Shown here: piece after piece, positions 37,484 to 47,887 of the stretch | How the letters are laid out: the number at the start of each line of letters is the position of its first letter | How positions within the stretch are numbered: the first letter of the stretch is position 1 | NCBI GenBank assembly: GCA_011634665.1 | Contig: WAEK01000005.1 | Location: 612,001-676,000 of the forward strand | Origin: Mortierella sp. BCC40632 | Lineage: Eukaryota; Mortierellomycota; Mortierellomycetes; Mortierellales; Mortierellaceae | Direction: 5' to 3' | Length of the DNA stretch: 64,000 nt | Notes under the pieces: model-generated | Seen by the model: the letters and a program-made list of their open reading frames with translations, nothing else | The model's database searches: none | Told to the model about the DNA's origin: nothing | Program-made: the position numbers and the translations under genes

Positions 37484-37840
37484 CTCATTACATTAGATTC
37501 ACACAATGCACTTGGAACCTCTGCTTCTCAATAATTAAAATGATAATTTAAAAAACCTCCTTTCACGATTATCTACTCGATCCTACTCTGGTCATGATTA
37601 CATTCACAGACAAGACTGGCATAATTCCTCCTCTTCTTCCTCCCATTTCCAGTTCAGGGTAAAAATAAAATAAAAGATATCCTTTTTTTTTTCATTCTAG
37701 AATGGGGTTCTTTTTACGCGACACAACGGGACTGAATTACTTTCCCTCCATATCCTATGGTCGTTTGTTTCTCTTTCTTTCTCTCTTTTTTTTTCCTCCC
37801 AAGTCTGCTAAATTGCGACAAGAGGGGAGGGGGGGTTTTT
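37312..37840. other. Convergent 3' region between carboxypeptidase and ARP4
   Basis: Non-coding. Contains a CT microsatellite (about 37450-37477), an AATTAAAATGATAATTTAAA AT-rich patch near 37531 and short T runs. Likely overlapping 3' UTRs and polyadenylation sites of both genes. Confidence 0.5.
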
Positions 37841-40090
37841 TTAGACACACTTCTTGTTGACAATGCTGGCGCCCGATTCGTCGTATTCCTTGCGAGAGAT
37901 CCAGAGTTGGTGGAATGTACCCAAAGAAGCCATGATGGAACCTCCGAGCCAACTTCCACACTTGCGCTCCACAGTGTTTCCTGCCGCATGCACCCTGATC
38001 TTGCTCTATTGACAGGAATAAAAAAAAAAAAAAAAAAAAGATAAAACTTCAGTCGTTGTACAATCCCTTGATGCTTTCCAAGTAAAAACTTTTTTCTTTC
38101 TTTCTCCGGTTTGCCATATAAAATATATATAAATGACAAATGCGTACAAAGTTGGGTATGCTGGTGAGTTCCCAATGAAGACGATCCGCAAATCCAGGGA
38201 AGAGCGTGTTGCCACCAGTCAAGACAATGTTGCCACAAAGCATATGACGGAAATCAATGTCACAGGACTGAACACTGTTAAAGACCAACTTGGGCAATCC
38301 AACAAAGTTTTCTTGATCTGGTGTGGGGTTCTTCACAAATTCCTTTGGATTGAACATGATTTCAGGTGCCTTGAATCGATCTGCTCCAAAGTTGAGGTTA
38401 TATCCATCTGGGAATTCGTATGGTTTTTGTGGTCGAGAGTTGATGTTTCTATTGATACAAGATAAAAATTCCATCTTTGTCAGAGACACAATATTTGCAT
38501 GGATCATGTTGTGCATCCCTCTTGCTCACACACTCACACACTAACTCTTTTCAGTCGACAAAACAACCCAAAACACTTACTGCTCATTATAGGTCGTCTC
38601 GGACACTTGGCAAACAGACTCTTTGTAATCGTGAATCACCTTCATCTGCATCATCTTGTGGAAACTAGGGGTGGCAGGACGGTCCCGAAGTGTCACAACG
38701 GGCTTATGTCCAACCTCGACGGGTGATTTCTTGGCAATCAAGTATTGAGGAACAATATCAATGTTCTGAGCCTGGAAATGGGCCAAGATTTGTTCCGACA
38801 AAAAGTTGCCTCCAAAGGATTGACGCATAATACCCTTACGAAGCACGTAACCATCGTAGACAGGTACAACGCTCGTCATGTCTCCGCCTGAATCCACAAC
38901 CAATGCATGAGGACGTCCTGAAGCAAATCTAGAAACAGCGTAAAAATATCCATAGTAGATTGAGTTTTTTGTCCTTTTTGCAAAAAAAAAAAAAAAAAAA
39001 AAAACGCCCATTGTTCTCTTTCTTTCTTTTTTCTTCAAAAAAAGTCTTACGCAGTCATGACGGCATCCTTGCGCGACAAAGAATGCAGGGAAATTGTACT
39101 TTTCAAAGGCCAGCTCTGTAAACTTTTCACGGATCTCTCGAGTGTTCCATGCAGACTCGGTGATCAGCAAAGGGTGTTCTGTTGGGTCACATCGAAGTCG
39201 CTTCAAGAAGGCATGGTCCCAGATCTGCTCCAACGCGTCCCAATCCTCCACTAGAAAAGAGACGAATTAGATTTTAGAGGTGAGTATTGAAAACAAACTC
39301 TTACCTTCTAAAGAAATAAATTAATTAGGAACAGGCGAGCAGTAGTTGTTCTTACCGAGTCCATCCTTCAGCGGTGACTTGATATCCATATCTGGCCTCC
39401 AGCAGCTAATTTCTCCGTCACCAACATAGTACTTTCCACGTGCCTTCTTAGCAGCCTGGTTTTTGTCTGTCCCCGCTCCTGATGCGGATGATGATCCTGC
39501 TGCGGCTCCGACGCCTGTGTTGGGAATATCGCCTCCATCGGCATCCTTGTTGTGAATGTTATTGCCAGACCGATCCTGGGACACGTCCTGCATCTGTGTG
39601 TCTTCACTGTTGTCAGCATCATCGCCCTTGTCAGCCTCGGGTGGAAGTTCGACCCAACCGACGCTTGTTGGAAAGATGGACTTTGGAGAGTCCTCGCCCG
39701 CATAGCCGGCCTGAGTCCAGGTATGACCGACGGACAAGACCAAGGCCGCCACTTCGTCTAGATGGCGGAGCCAAGGTAGTAAAAAAAAAAAAAAAAAAAA
39801 ATAGGCGCGAGACCGAGTGTGTAGTCGATGAGACAGAGCAGATTGGATGCGGTGTTAGGAACAATCAGGAAAAAAAAGAGAATCATGGAGACTTCCTCAT
39901 CATGGTGGCCACGGAATGTCTCCCATGACCAAGGTGGGTGCATTTTTGTTGTTGTTGTGTTTGTTGCTGGGGGTTTTTATATTCCATCTATCCTGTTCAT
40001 TGCCCTGTGTGCGTTGCACTAGAGTAATCCTGATCCAAAGAAAGCCAGTCAGCATGCCCTGTGCTTTTTACCTCCACCATAGGTTCCCAT
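37841..40090 (-). CDS. ARP4: Actin-related protein ARP4 (BAF53-like), apparent 1-nt frameshift
   Basis: Nuclear actin-related protein shared by the INO80, SWR1 and NuA4 chromatin complexes. Exons 40072-40090, 39356-39757, 39051-39250, 38581-38928, 38148-38448, 37841-38005. The 19-nt first exon (MGTYGG) joins to [11 protein letters not shown], as in other ARP4 proteins. A Gly/Ala/Ser-rich acidic insert (about residues 35-90) precedes KYYVGDGEI. Actin-fold signatures: [56 protein letters not shown]. Exon lengths sum to 1435 nt, one too many. The surplus base is near 39071 in exon 3: the frame reads [11 protein letters not shown], while the neighbouring frame gives the expected KDAVMTA, continuing with FASGR in exon 4. 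Without that base the product would be 477 aa. It may be a sequencing indel or a real lesion; everything else looks functional. Confidence 0.93.
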
Positions 40091-40735
40091 GATTGCTGAT
40101 TGTGTAGACTTGGAGAAGAGAAGAGAGGTTGCAGAGTGAGATTCAAAAAAAAAAAAGAGAGAGAGATGGATCGAGTGATGCAGCCCTCGCAACGCTGCAA
40201 TTGTCTGGATCAACGTACACGTTATTGTCACGTACACATTCGACGCGTTGGACCTAGCGCCTGCCAGAGGTTTAGTCTTCTAGACACATCGCCTCCAGGA
40301 CCACCATCAGTAGGGGCTATTTGTGTTACAAAAAAAATGCAAAGAAAAAAAAACCATGGCTAGAGCTTTGCTAAAGCTAAAGTGTGGTCCGGCACCAGCT
40401 TGCTTGGGAATGGGCTGTTGGAGTCTAGAAGAAAGTAAAGTTATCGGAAAGATGGACAGTGTCCATTGCCCCCTTGAGCGAAGATGCACCTGTCAGGACC
40501 CTGGCTTTCATGATTTGATACGTCAAGTCTCTCCTTTGTTTGCTTAGAATAATGGGGATGAAAAGATGAAAGAACAACTGCTGATTCCAATGGGAAAGAG
40601 ACTTTGGGACTAAATCCGACACTCAAGAGTCCCATGCCTCCTAACTTGCCTCGTCCAGATGAAACCACTTTGGACTGTGGACATGACCAAAAAGCTAGCC
40701 GGCGAACAGTCAGTCTATTCCAACGTTAATGGGAA

Positions 40736-40783
<48 letters not shown>

Positions 40784-41132
40784 GCTCTAGCTTTGGTTCG
40801 CTCGCATATTCGCAACCGCCCTTGGACTTTATACTCGCCCTGGCTGTCCAGTGTCAACAAGAACAGGAACCAGAGCCTTGGAAGACTTTTGCGCACGTGA
40901 GGTGAAAGTGTTTTGCTGAAAACTTTATGAACCAGGAACATCGAGACTTTCTGTCATATGAGAAGGGACCTTGGCTTTTTCTTTTCAATATATTGAGTTT
41001 CACACACCTTTCCTCTTCTTCATCTTTTCCTCTTCCTATCATCTTCTCATCATTTAATTCCCTAGCTCACTTCTTGTCTTAGTAATAGCACCCTCTTAGT
41101 CAGCATCGATTTTTTTTTTTCGGGGCCTTTAC
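40091..41132. promoter_or_regulatory. ARP4 / DUF7137-like divergent intergenic region
   Basis: About 1.0 kb without a supported gene. Its most striking element is a T37 tract (40739-40775) on the sense strand of the right-hand gene. Short frames (e.g. 40360-40547) show no recognisable protein features. Confidence 0.45.
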
Positions 41133-42822
41133 ATGTCAACCTCTACCTCTGCTTCAGCCTCAAATCGATTTCCAATGTACCAACAGTCACCACAGCAATG
41201 GCAGTGGCGGTGGTGTGGACCAAATGTCGGACCACTTGTTCTCTTTAGTGTTATCTCTCTTTTTCTCTTCATGTCTTGCAGTGATGCCCAGGTATCCCCA
41301 AATAAGCCCCGACTCCAGGGTCCTATAGGTAATAATTAATTGTCTATGCTTTTTTTTTTTTTTTTTTCGTTCACCGACTCTCTTTAAGAAACAAGTCCAG
41401 TATCTTTAACACTTGGAATTTGAACATGGACCAAATGTATCCTTTCTGGTAGCACGCCGTGATTCAACAAAATTGGTAGCAGTTCCAATAAAACAAGACG
41501 CAATCTCCCCGAAAGGTCCCCTCCTTGTCTCACGGGCACTCTCAGCATGGACTGAGGACGGCCTTGGTGGTACCGGTGTAAATCAAGAGTTGGATGAGAA
41601 TGTGGTCGATACGACTTCTTCCTCATCGAGTTCAAGTACAGAGTCTACTACCAACCTGGAGACCATCTCACCGCCATCCACTACCTCGTCATCTACGAGT
41701 GATACAGCCGAGAGTGCCACATCTATCCCTTTGACCACCACAACCAATAACAATAACAATAACAATACTAGAGTTGATCCTACAAGTCCGGCCAGTCGTC
41801 TTTCAATGATCCGACCCAAAGTTGACCTGGCCAACCCCCCACTTTTCCCTCTTGGAGGTGCCGTAGATTTTGAATGGACATTTGACAACAAGACGCTAAT
41901 TGTCCCGCCTGCACGCCTTTGTCTCGATTTGTCGTTGATATCGGATCCATCTAAGGTCTGGCCTGTAGCCAATGTCTCGGGAACGACAACCTTTTATCGA
42001 TGGAATACTTTGGGAAACAAGACAGCCTTGCCCATGTTCACGGGAATCTACAAACTGTAAAGTGTTGTTGCTATTGTTGGAGCCATGAAACTTGCTTTGT
42101 TGCTGCTGCTGTTGTTGTTGCTGTTGCTGTTTTTAGACCTAGAATGTCAGGACTACTATTGTGTCGATCTATGCTAAAGCAAACTCCCCTTTCACCCCTT
42201 CCCCCCCCCTTCTCCTCTACTGACTCTTTTCTTGTATTTTCGTTTTTGGTGCGACATTCTTTTAAACCAACTAGGCACATTTACGACCCGACGATTGGCC
42301 GGACAGGATCCGCTTTGAGCGGACATTTGGCTCCATCTTCTGACCTTCGGTTAGGTCTTTATGTCCCTGTACGTTACTACGTGGTTTTGGAGGACAGAAT
42401 GTGTGTGTGTATGTGATTATGTATGTGTGAATGAGTGAGCGAGAGACATTGACCTTGTGCGTGTGTGTTTTGTACTCTCATAGGGATCGAATACTACGCT
42501 CAATGGAGGTAAACCACAGTGGTATCCGGTCATGGGAGAAACTTTTACCTTGTATCTTTCTCTCTCTCACTCAAACCTCCTCCTTCTCCTTCTCCTTGGA
42601 CCCTGTCTCTTTTTTTTACACACTTTTTTTTTTTTCGTTTACCCGTTCGCTCACTCACACATTTTTTTTTTAAACAATTTAGTTGCACATTGCGCTACAT
42701 GCCAATTTGATAGCATTAATGGGGCTCGATCAAGATTGGGATCCAGAAACCAGGGAAGAGGAGGACGAGCATTGCTCTGCTGTGGGCTTATCATGCTCTA
42801 CCTAATTATCGGCTTTGTATAA
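41133..42822 (+). CDS. DUF7137-like secretory-pathway membrane protein
   Basis: Resembles fungal surface proteins with a DUF7137 Ig-like core; molecular function unknown. Exons 41133-41328, 41453-42056, 42275-42368, 42484-42508, 42683-42822 give 1059 nt, 352 aa. The acceptor at 41451-41452 is preferred because nearer AGs put stops in frame. Near the N-terminus, after a Gln/Trp-rich stretch, is a hydrophobic signal/anchor (LVLFSVISLFLFMSC, about 34-50). A Ser/Thr/Asn-rich linker follows (SSSSSSSTEST, NNNNNNN). Next come the conserved pieces PPLFPLGGAVDFEWTFDN, VWPVANVSGTTTFYRWNT, YKL-HIYDPTIGRTG and GHLAPSSDLRLGLYVP. A CATC motif precedes a C-terminal membrane helix (ALLCCGLIMLYLIIGFV). The 25-nt fourth exon is supported only by phase and by the downstream CATC match. 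Likely a glycosylated cell-surface or ER/Golgi protein. Confidence 0.78.
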
Positions 42823-42890
42823 AGAGAAAAAGAAAAAGAAAAAGAAAAAAAGAGGGTGTTACCAATGGCATTCCTTAGACTATCGCATGG

Positions 42891-42932
<42 letters not shown>

Positions 42933-44922
42933 ATCATTCCATGCGAGAAGGGGGGTAGAGTACCTTTCAAGGCCTGAAAGGATGTGTGTTTAGCCGTAAA
43001 AAAAAATACGTCTGGAATGAGGATTTACTACTGTCCAGATAGAACTAACTAGGGAAATAATTGCAAATAGAAAGTCGCCAACAGTGTGACAACAAGCAGC
43101 TGGGAGAAAAAGAGAGAGAGAGTTAGAGAGTATGTGTGTGTATGAGAGAGAGCTTTTTTGCTCTCTCGCTTGGTGCTCTCTGTACTGTCGCACTAGCTTC
43201 CAATGGGTCAATTATGAAAGCAAGACAGGCTGGACGGGTATATAACAGGAACAGGAGCAGAAGGAGAAAAAAAAAAGGCGGGCACAGGATATTTTCAAAA
43301 TAGGGCTCTCGTGCACACCTTTTTTATGCTCTGCTCTTGCCCATGGACCTTCTCTCCACGGCTCACCTCTTCAGTCCTTTCCAAAGAGAGAGAAAAAGTG
43401 AGAGAAAGAGAGAGGAGGAGGGGTAGAGAAAGAGGGGGAGAGGAGCGGAGACAGAGATGGGGGTTACTTGTCCGAATGCTGGTGGAGATTGGGAAAGAGA
43501 GATGGGGTTCTCGCTGCTCAGACCGGGGAATCTCTCTTGCATGGATCTGAAAACCAAATGAGCTGCAAGGAAGCGATGAGTGTAGATAGTCTTTGGCCCG
43601 AACAAGTGGTGCTATCAAACCTATCAATCAAAAGTACCCTCAAGTGTCGAGATTACAGGAGATATTGCCAAAAGTCTACCAATAGAGGAGACTCAAGGGT
43701 GTACTGCAGGTGGTTGGGGCACCGTTGCACCCTTGACTGTCAGTGGAACAATCCAGCTGCCATGGGCAGTGCTGAAGGAAGATTATGTAGAAGCGATCTA
43801 GGCAAAGAGGAAAACAGAGGCCAGGCACCGGTGGTTGAATGTCAATGAGCACCCGATGCGACAAAAAAGACAGCGGGAGGACCGCTGCAGTGAATAATAA
43901 TGTATGCTCCTGCACGTATGAACGACCCATGGACAGCACAGGGGCTTTGCGGCCCAACAGCAACACCGCTTTACTCATCAGTGCTCATCAGGCGATTAGG
44001 TGCGACGAGCCATCAGAAGAAGAAGAAGAACCCCCCTCTCTTCACTTTGCTTTGCTCCTCACTGGCCGCCTTTATTTTCTTCTTTTTCCTTTCTCATTGC
44101 TTTTGCATCTCTTTTTCCATTTGTTCATCTCATCGGATCCATTGCCTTGGACCTCTCTCTTTCTTTCATCTGCACCTCCCAGTCTTTTTAGTTTTCCCGC
44201 GTGTTCCACTTGACCACCACCTCTCTGCACGTTGTGTCTCTCGCACCAGCCACACGAGGACAGCCTCTCAATCACCCACACTCCCGCACTCTCTTTCTCT
44301 CCCGCAGACACACACGCCTTTTCCAGGCACACACACACACACACATTCATCCCAAGAGACGGAGAGAAAGGCCACCCAAAGCATACTCTCCTCCCCCCCC
44401 CCTCTCTGTTTCAACCGCCTCTCTTCTCATCGTTTTGTCCAAAAGAGAAGGAACGCCTTTTTCATTTCTCTTTCTATCCTCTTTCCCTTTCTTCTCCCTA
44501 CTGCTTTGTGTGCAGCATAATTCAGGTACGGTCCCCGTCCACCCGCCATTTGAACCATTCTATCCATTCAACCTTGCCCCAGGATTCGCTCTGTTTCGTC
44601 CAAACCAATTCTATTTCTGAATTTCTGCACCACCTTCTCGCTCTCTCTCTCTCCCTATCTTCATCTCTCCACCCGTCTATTTGGATACACACACAGATAC
44701 ACGCATGGCATTTTAAAGAGAGAGAGAGAAAGACGGGGGAGAGCTGTTTGTCAGATTGTATCTTTTCCACAATGCACCATACCATACCACGTTTCTTTGT
44801 CCTACACACTCCTCTTTCTCTACCACTCCTCGGAAAACATCTGGCCCGACCTTGGAAGAGAGATAGAAAGAGATGCATCAGATATATTTGTTCGAGTGCG
44901 GAGAAAACTTTTTTTCGGCGTA

Positions 44923-44962
<40 letters not shown>

Positions 44963-45238
44963 GACCTTTAGTGCAATTGCCCATGCAGCATGCATTCCAA
45001 GAGTTTAATATCGGTGGTGCAACTCTCCCTCTTTTCTCTTCCTCTCCCCCCTCTCCTTCATTGCTCCCTGTTTTGCTCAGTCTTAACAACATGATCATCA
45101 TCATTATGAATATCCAGAAAAAAAATGCGCAGGGATAGCAGGCACGCTTTGGAGTTAGATGACCTCTTCTCTCTCTCTCTCTCTCTGCGGCCTGCTATTC
45201 AAATTTATTGGTGCAACGTGAACACCTTGGAAGGCTTG

Positions 45239-45239
<1 letters not shown>

Positions 45240-45284
<45 letters not shown>
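45240..45284. repeat. (GA)n microsatellite, about 44 nt
   Basis: Uninterrupted GA dinucleotide array followed by ATTGCGCGTG. One of several such tracts in the 42.8-47.9 kb region. Confidence 0.95.
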
Positions 45285-45288
<4 letters not shown>

Positions 45289-47160
45289 GCGTGTCTTTTG
45301 CGCGTCTTTATTTGCTCCTCTCTTCCTAGGGGGGGAGGGGTCATGGTCAATATTACTTTTTTTTTTTTTTTTGGATGCTGCAGCTTTGTATAAAACCTTA
45401 GAATGTCGACTCCATCTTGTTTGCATGCCTCATCTGGGCGACAGAACACTACATACTACCCACAACATGCTACAGAGAGAGAGAGAGAGAGAGCAAGAGA
45501 CGGAGAGTGCAATGATTGAGGAAAAGGAAAAAAAAAAAGTGTTTGAACCAACCAACCTAAAATAATTCTGCAATGTCTCTCTCTCTCTTGGTTAGCCCAA
45601 CAACAAACAAACAGACAATAACATCGAACGGCGAAGGTCCAAGATACTTGCAGTTCTGCTCCATATCGGTTATCCTAAAAGAAAGATCCTTTACCTGTGT
45701 ACTATCCAAGCGCCAAGCCGTTAATTGAAACCTAGGACTCCTCTCCCCCCTCTCCCCTCCACGGAGCAAAAAAAGAAAAAGAAAAAGAAAAGGTATGTCC
45801 AGACCGGTTTGACCATAGTAGGTGGTTAACTTAGAGACGTCTGAACCCAGTCTACTGGTCAGTGTCGCTCTCGGTTTTTTAATGTGGCCGTTCATGAGTA
45901 AGGTTGCTTATCAATGAGAGGAGAGAGAGAGGAGGTCTTGCAGAGCCAAATGTCTCGGACCTGCAATTAGGTGGGTGGGCCCATGGATAGATGGGAGCAT
46001 GAGAAGGGGGATGTGGAAAATATGGTGTCTCCTTCTCTCTCTCTCTCACTTTCTCTCATATGTGAGTGTCGTTTTTAGGGGGAAGGCTTTTTTTTTTCTT
46101 CTTCTTCTTTAATATTCTTCTCTATGGGGAACCCGGATGGGGATTTCGGTAGATCGTCGACTCATCTTCCCAGGCGCTTTTTTTTTTCTTCTGTCAAGCC
46201 TTACTTTGATTCGGAAAAAAAAAAAGAAAAAGAAAAAGAGAGAGAAAGAGAGAGAGATGCCACCTGGTCAGGCGACATCGCGTGGCCGTGTCTTTCGGGC
46301 GCCATCTTATTTGATGAAAAGAGTCTTTGTGGTCTTTTTCTAGGCTCCTCTCGTCCAGTTACCACGAGCCTCAACACGGGCCCTGAGCGGACAAGGACGG
46401 AAAAAAAGACAGAGAGAGAGAGACCCTTTGTTCCTTGGATCGCTCCTTGTCTCTCCTGCATCTCTAATCTTCCCTCGCGCTTGGTCTTGTGCTGGACAGT
46501 GGGTATGTCCTAGCTCATTCCTCAACGGTCTACGAGGGCTGAAAGAGCAACAAAAAGAGAAGGAGAAAAGAGAGAGAGAGAGAGAGATTGAAGAAGGCCG
46601 AGTGAAGAGAGTAAAAAAAAAAAAAAATGGTCTAGAGAAGGATCCCTTAAAATCTCGACCTTTTTTTGTGTGTTGTTTTGTGGTCGCCCAAGAGGTCGCT
46701 TCTCTCCCCCATCCCCCTCCCTTTCAAGGTCGCTGTTTTCTTTTCTCATTCTTTTGGAAAAGGAGTCGCAAAAGAAAGAAAAAAAAGGCAGTCTGACGGG
46801 TATCTGTCTATCCGTGTGGAAACAAAGAAAGAGAGACCCTCTCTCTCTCTCTCTTTCTGTCTGTCTCTTTCTCTTTCTCTTTCTGTCCTTCTGTCTTTCT
46901 CTTTTTCTCTCTCCCCCTGTCTGTCTCTCCGTCTCCTCTTTCAATCTCTCTTTCTCTCTCTCTTTCTTTTATATCCTGCAATGTCTCTTTCTACCGACAT
47001 TGGAGCGATTGGTCTGTCTCCGACAAACAGACCAGACAGAAAAAGAAAAAACAGGGCGACGGTTCATTCTTGGGCACTCGAAGGGTACCGCTATCGGGAC
47101 CCGCCTCGAGTGTTCCCACCGATGAGTACACCCAAAGGACTTTGTGAATGAAGGGCCCTG

Positions 47161-47163
<3 letters not shown>

Positions 47164-47208
<45 letters not shown>
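47164..47208. repeat. (GA)n microsatellite, about 45 nt
   Basis: Uninterrupted AG/GA array in the leader region of the downstream membrane-protein gene. Confidence 0.95.
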
Positions 47209-47212
<4 letters not shown>

Positions 47213-47738
47213 TACGGGCACAAGAGCTGGTGCCTGAAGCGGTGCAATGTGGGCGAATCGGAGGACGGGATTAGGGGCCGAGCGCAGGGCAGGATACCAA
47301 GGCACACAGCAAAAGGACTGGGGCTGAGAAAGAGGAGGAGGAGAGGGGATAGAAGGGTAGAAGGATAGGGTAAATGAGAAAGCGAACGATTGGGCGGGGT
47401 TGGGACTCACACAGCGGGGAATAGGTTGGGTTGCGACTCAGCTCTGAACTGCCCCGGGGCGCGTCGTCTTCTGTCTGAGTCGAAGTGTAGTTAAAGCAGG
47501 AGAGAGAGAGAGAGAGAAAGAAGCCAGGGGTCCCTGTTTTTTTATTTTTTATATTATTATTATTATTATTATTATTGCTACGATGATTATGATTAAGGCT
47601 GACCATGTGTGCAATGTGTGTGTGTTTCTCTCTCTTACACACATTCTTTCTCTCTCTATCGATCCTTTTCATCACAATCGTATTCACATAGAGTTATCGC
47701 AGCAGGATCGGCGAGACTTTGTGAGGAGTGAGCCAGCC

Positions 47739-47812
47739 CACGCACGCACGCACGAACGAACGAACGAACGAACGAGCGAACGAACGAACGAACAAGCGAA
47801 CGACCGTACGAC
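47739..47812. repeat. ACGA/ACGC tetranucleotide array
   Basis: ACGC units change to ACGA units with occasional substitutions. It ends about 75 bp upstream of the next start codon, so it is probably transcribed as 5' UTR. Confidence 0.9.
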
Positions 47813-47887
47813 GGAGAAAGAGAGAAAGAGAGAGAGAGAAAGACATCTTTTTTAGAGTAAGAGAGCAGCAGCGACTTTATTTTAGCC

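Larger units (their letters stand above)
42823..47887. other. 5-kb microsatellite-dense region without recognisable gene
   Basis: No gene supported on either strand. It contains GA or CT dinucleotide tracts (42896-42931, 44927-44960, 45240-45284, 47164-47208), many short GA/CT/CA runs and an ATT/ATA trinucleotide run near 47552-47576. An ACGA tetranucleotide array (47739-47812) lies just before the next gene. Long open frames here are Ser/Leu/Phe- or Arg/Glu-repeat translations of the repeats. The least repetitive part is 43550-43990. The last kilobase is probably the promoter and leader of the 47888 gene. Confidence 0.55.

Noticed and set aside
40323..40547. Small frame beginning MARALLKLKCGPAPACLG, a possible Cys-rich secreted peptide
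   Set aside because: No signal peptide, no clear start context and no homology I recognise; lies in the ARP4 upstream region.
43590..43800. Open frame reading IEETQGCTAGGWGTVAPLTV, reminiscent of the CxAGWG motif of trypsin-like proteases
   Set aside because: Only about 60 codons, no His/Asp/Ser catalytic motifs nearby and no consistent exons; chance resemblance is likelier.
44072..45008. Overlapping Arg/Glu-rich (minus) and Ser/Leu-rich (plus) frames
   Set aside because: Products of GA/CT microsatellites open on both strands at once; no domain.
46428..47151. Several overlapping Lys/Arg/Glu- and Ser/Leu/Phe-rich frames
   Set aside because: Same repeat artefact; no splice or domain support.
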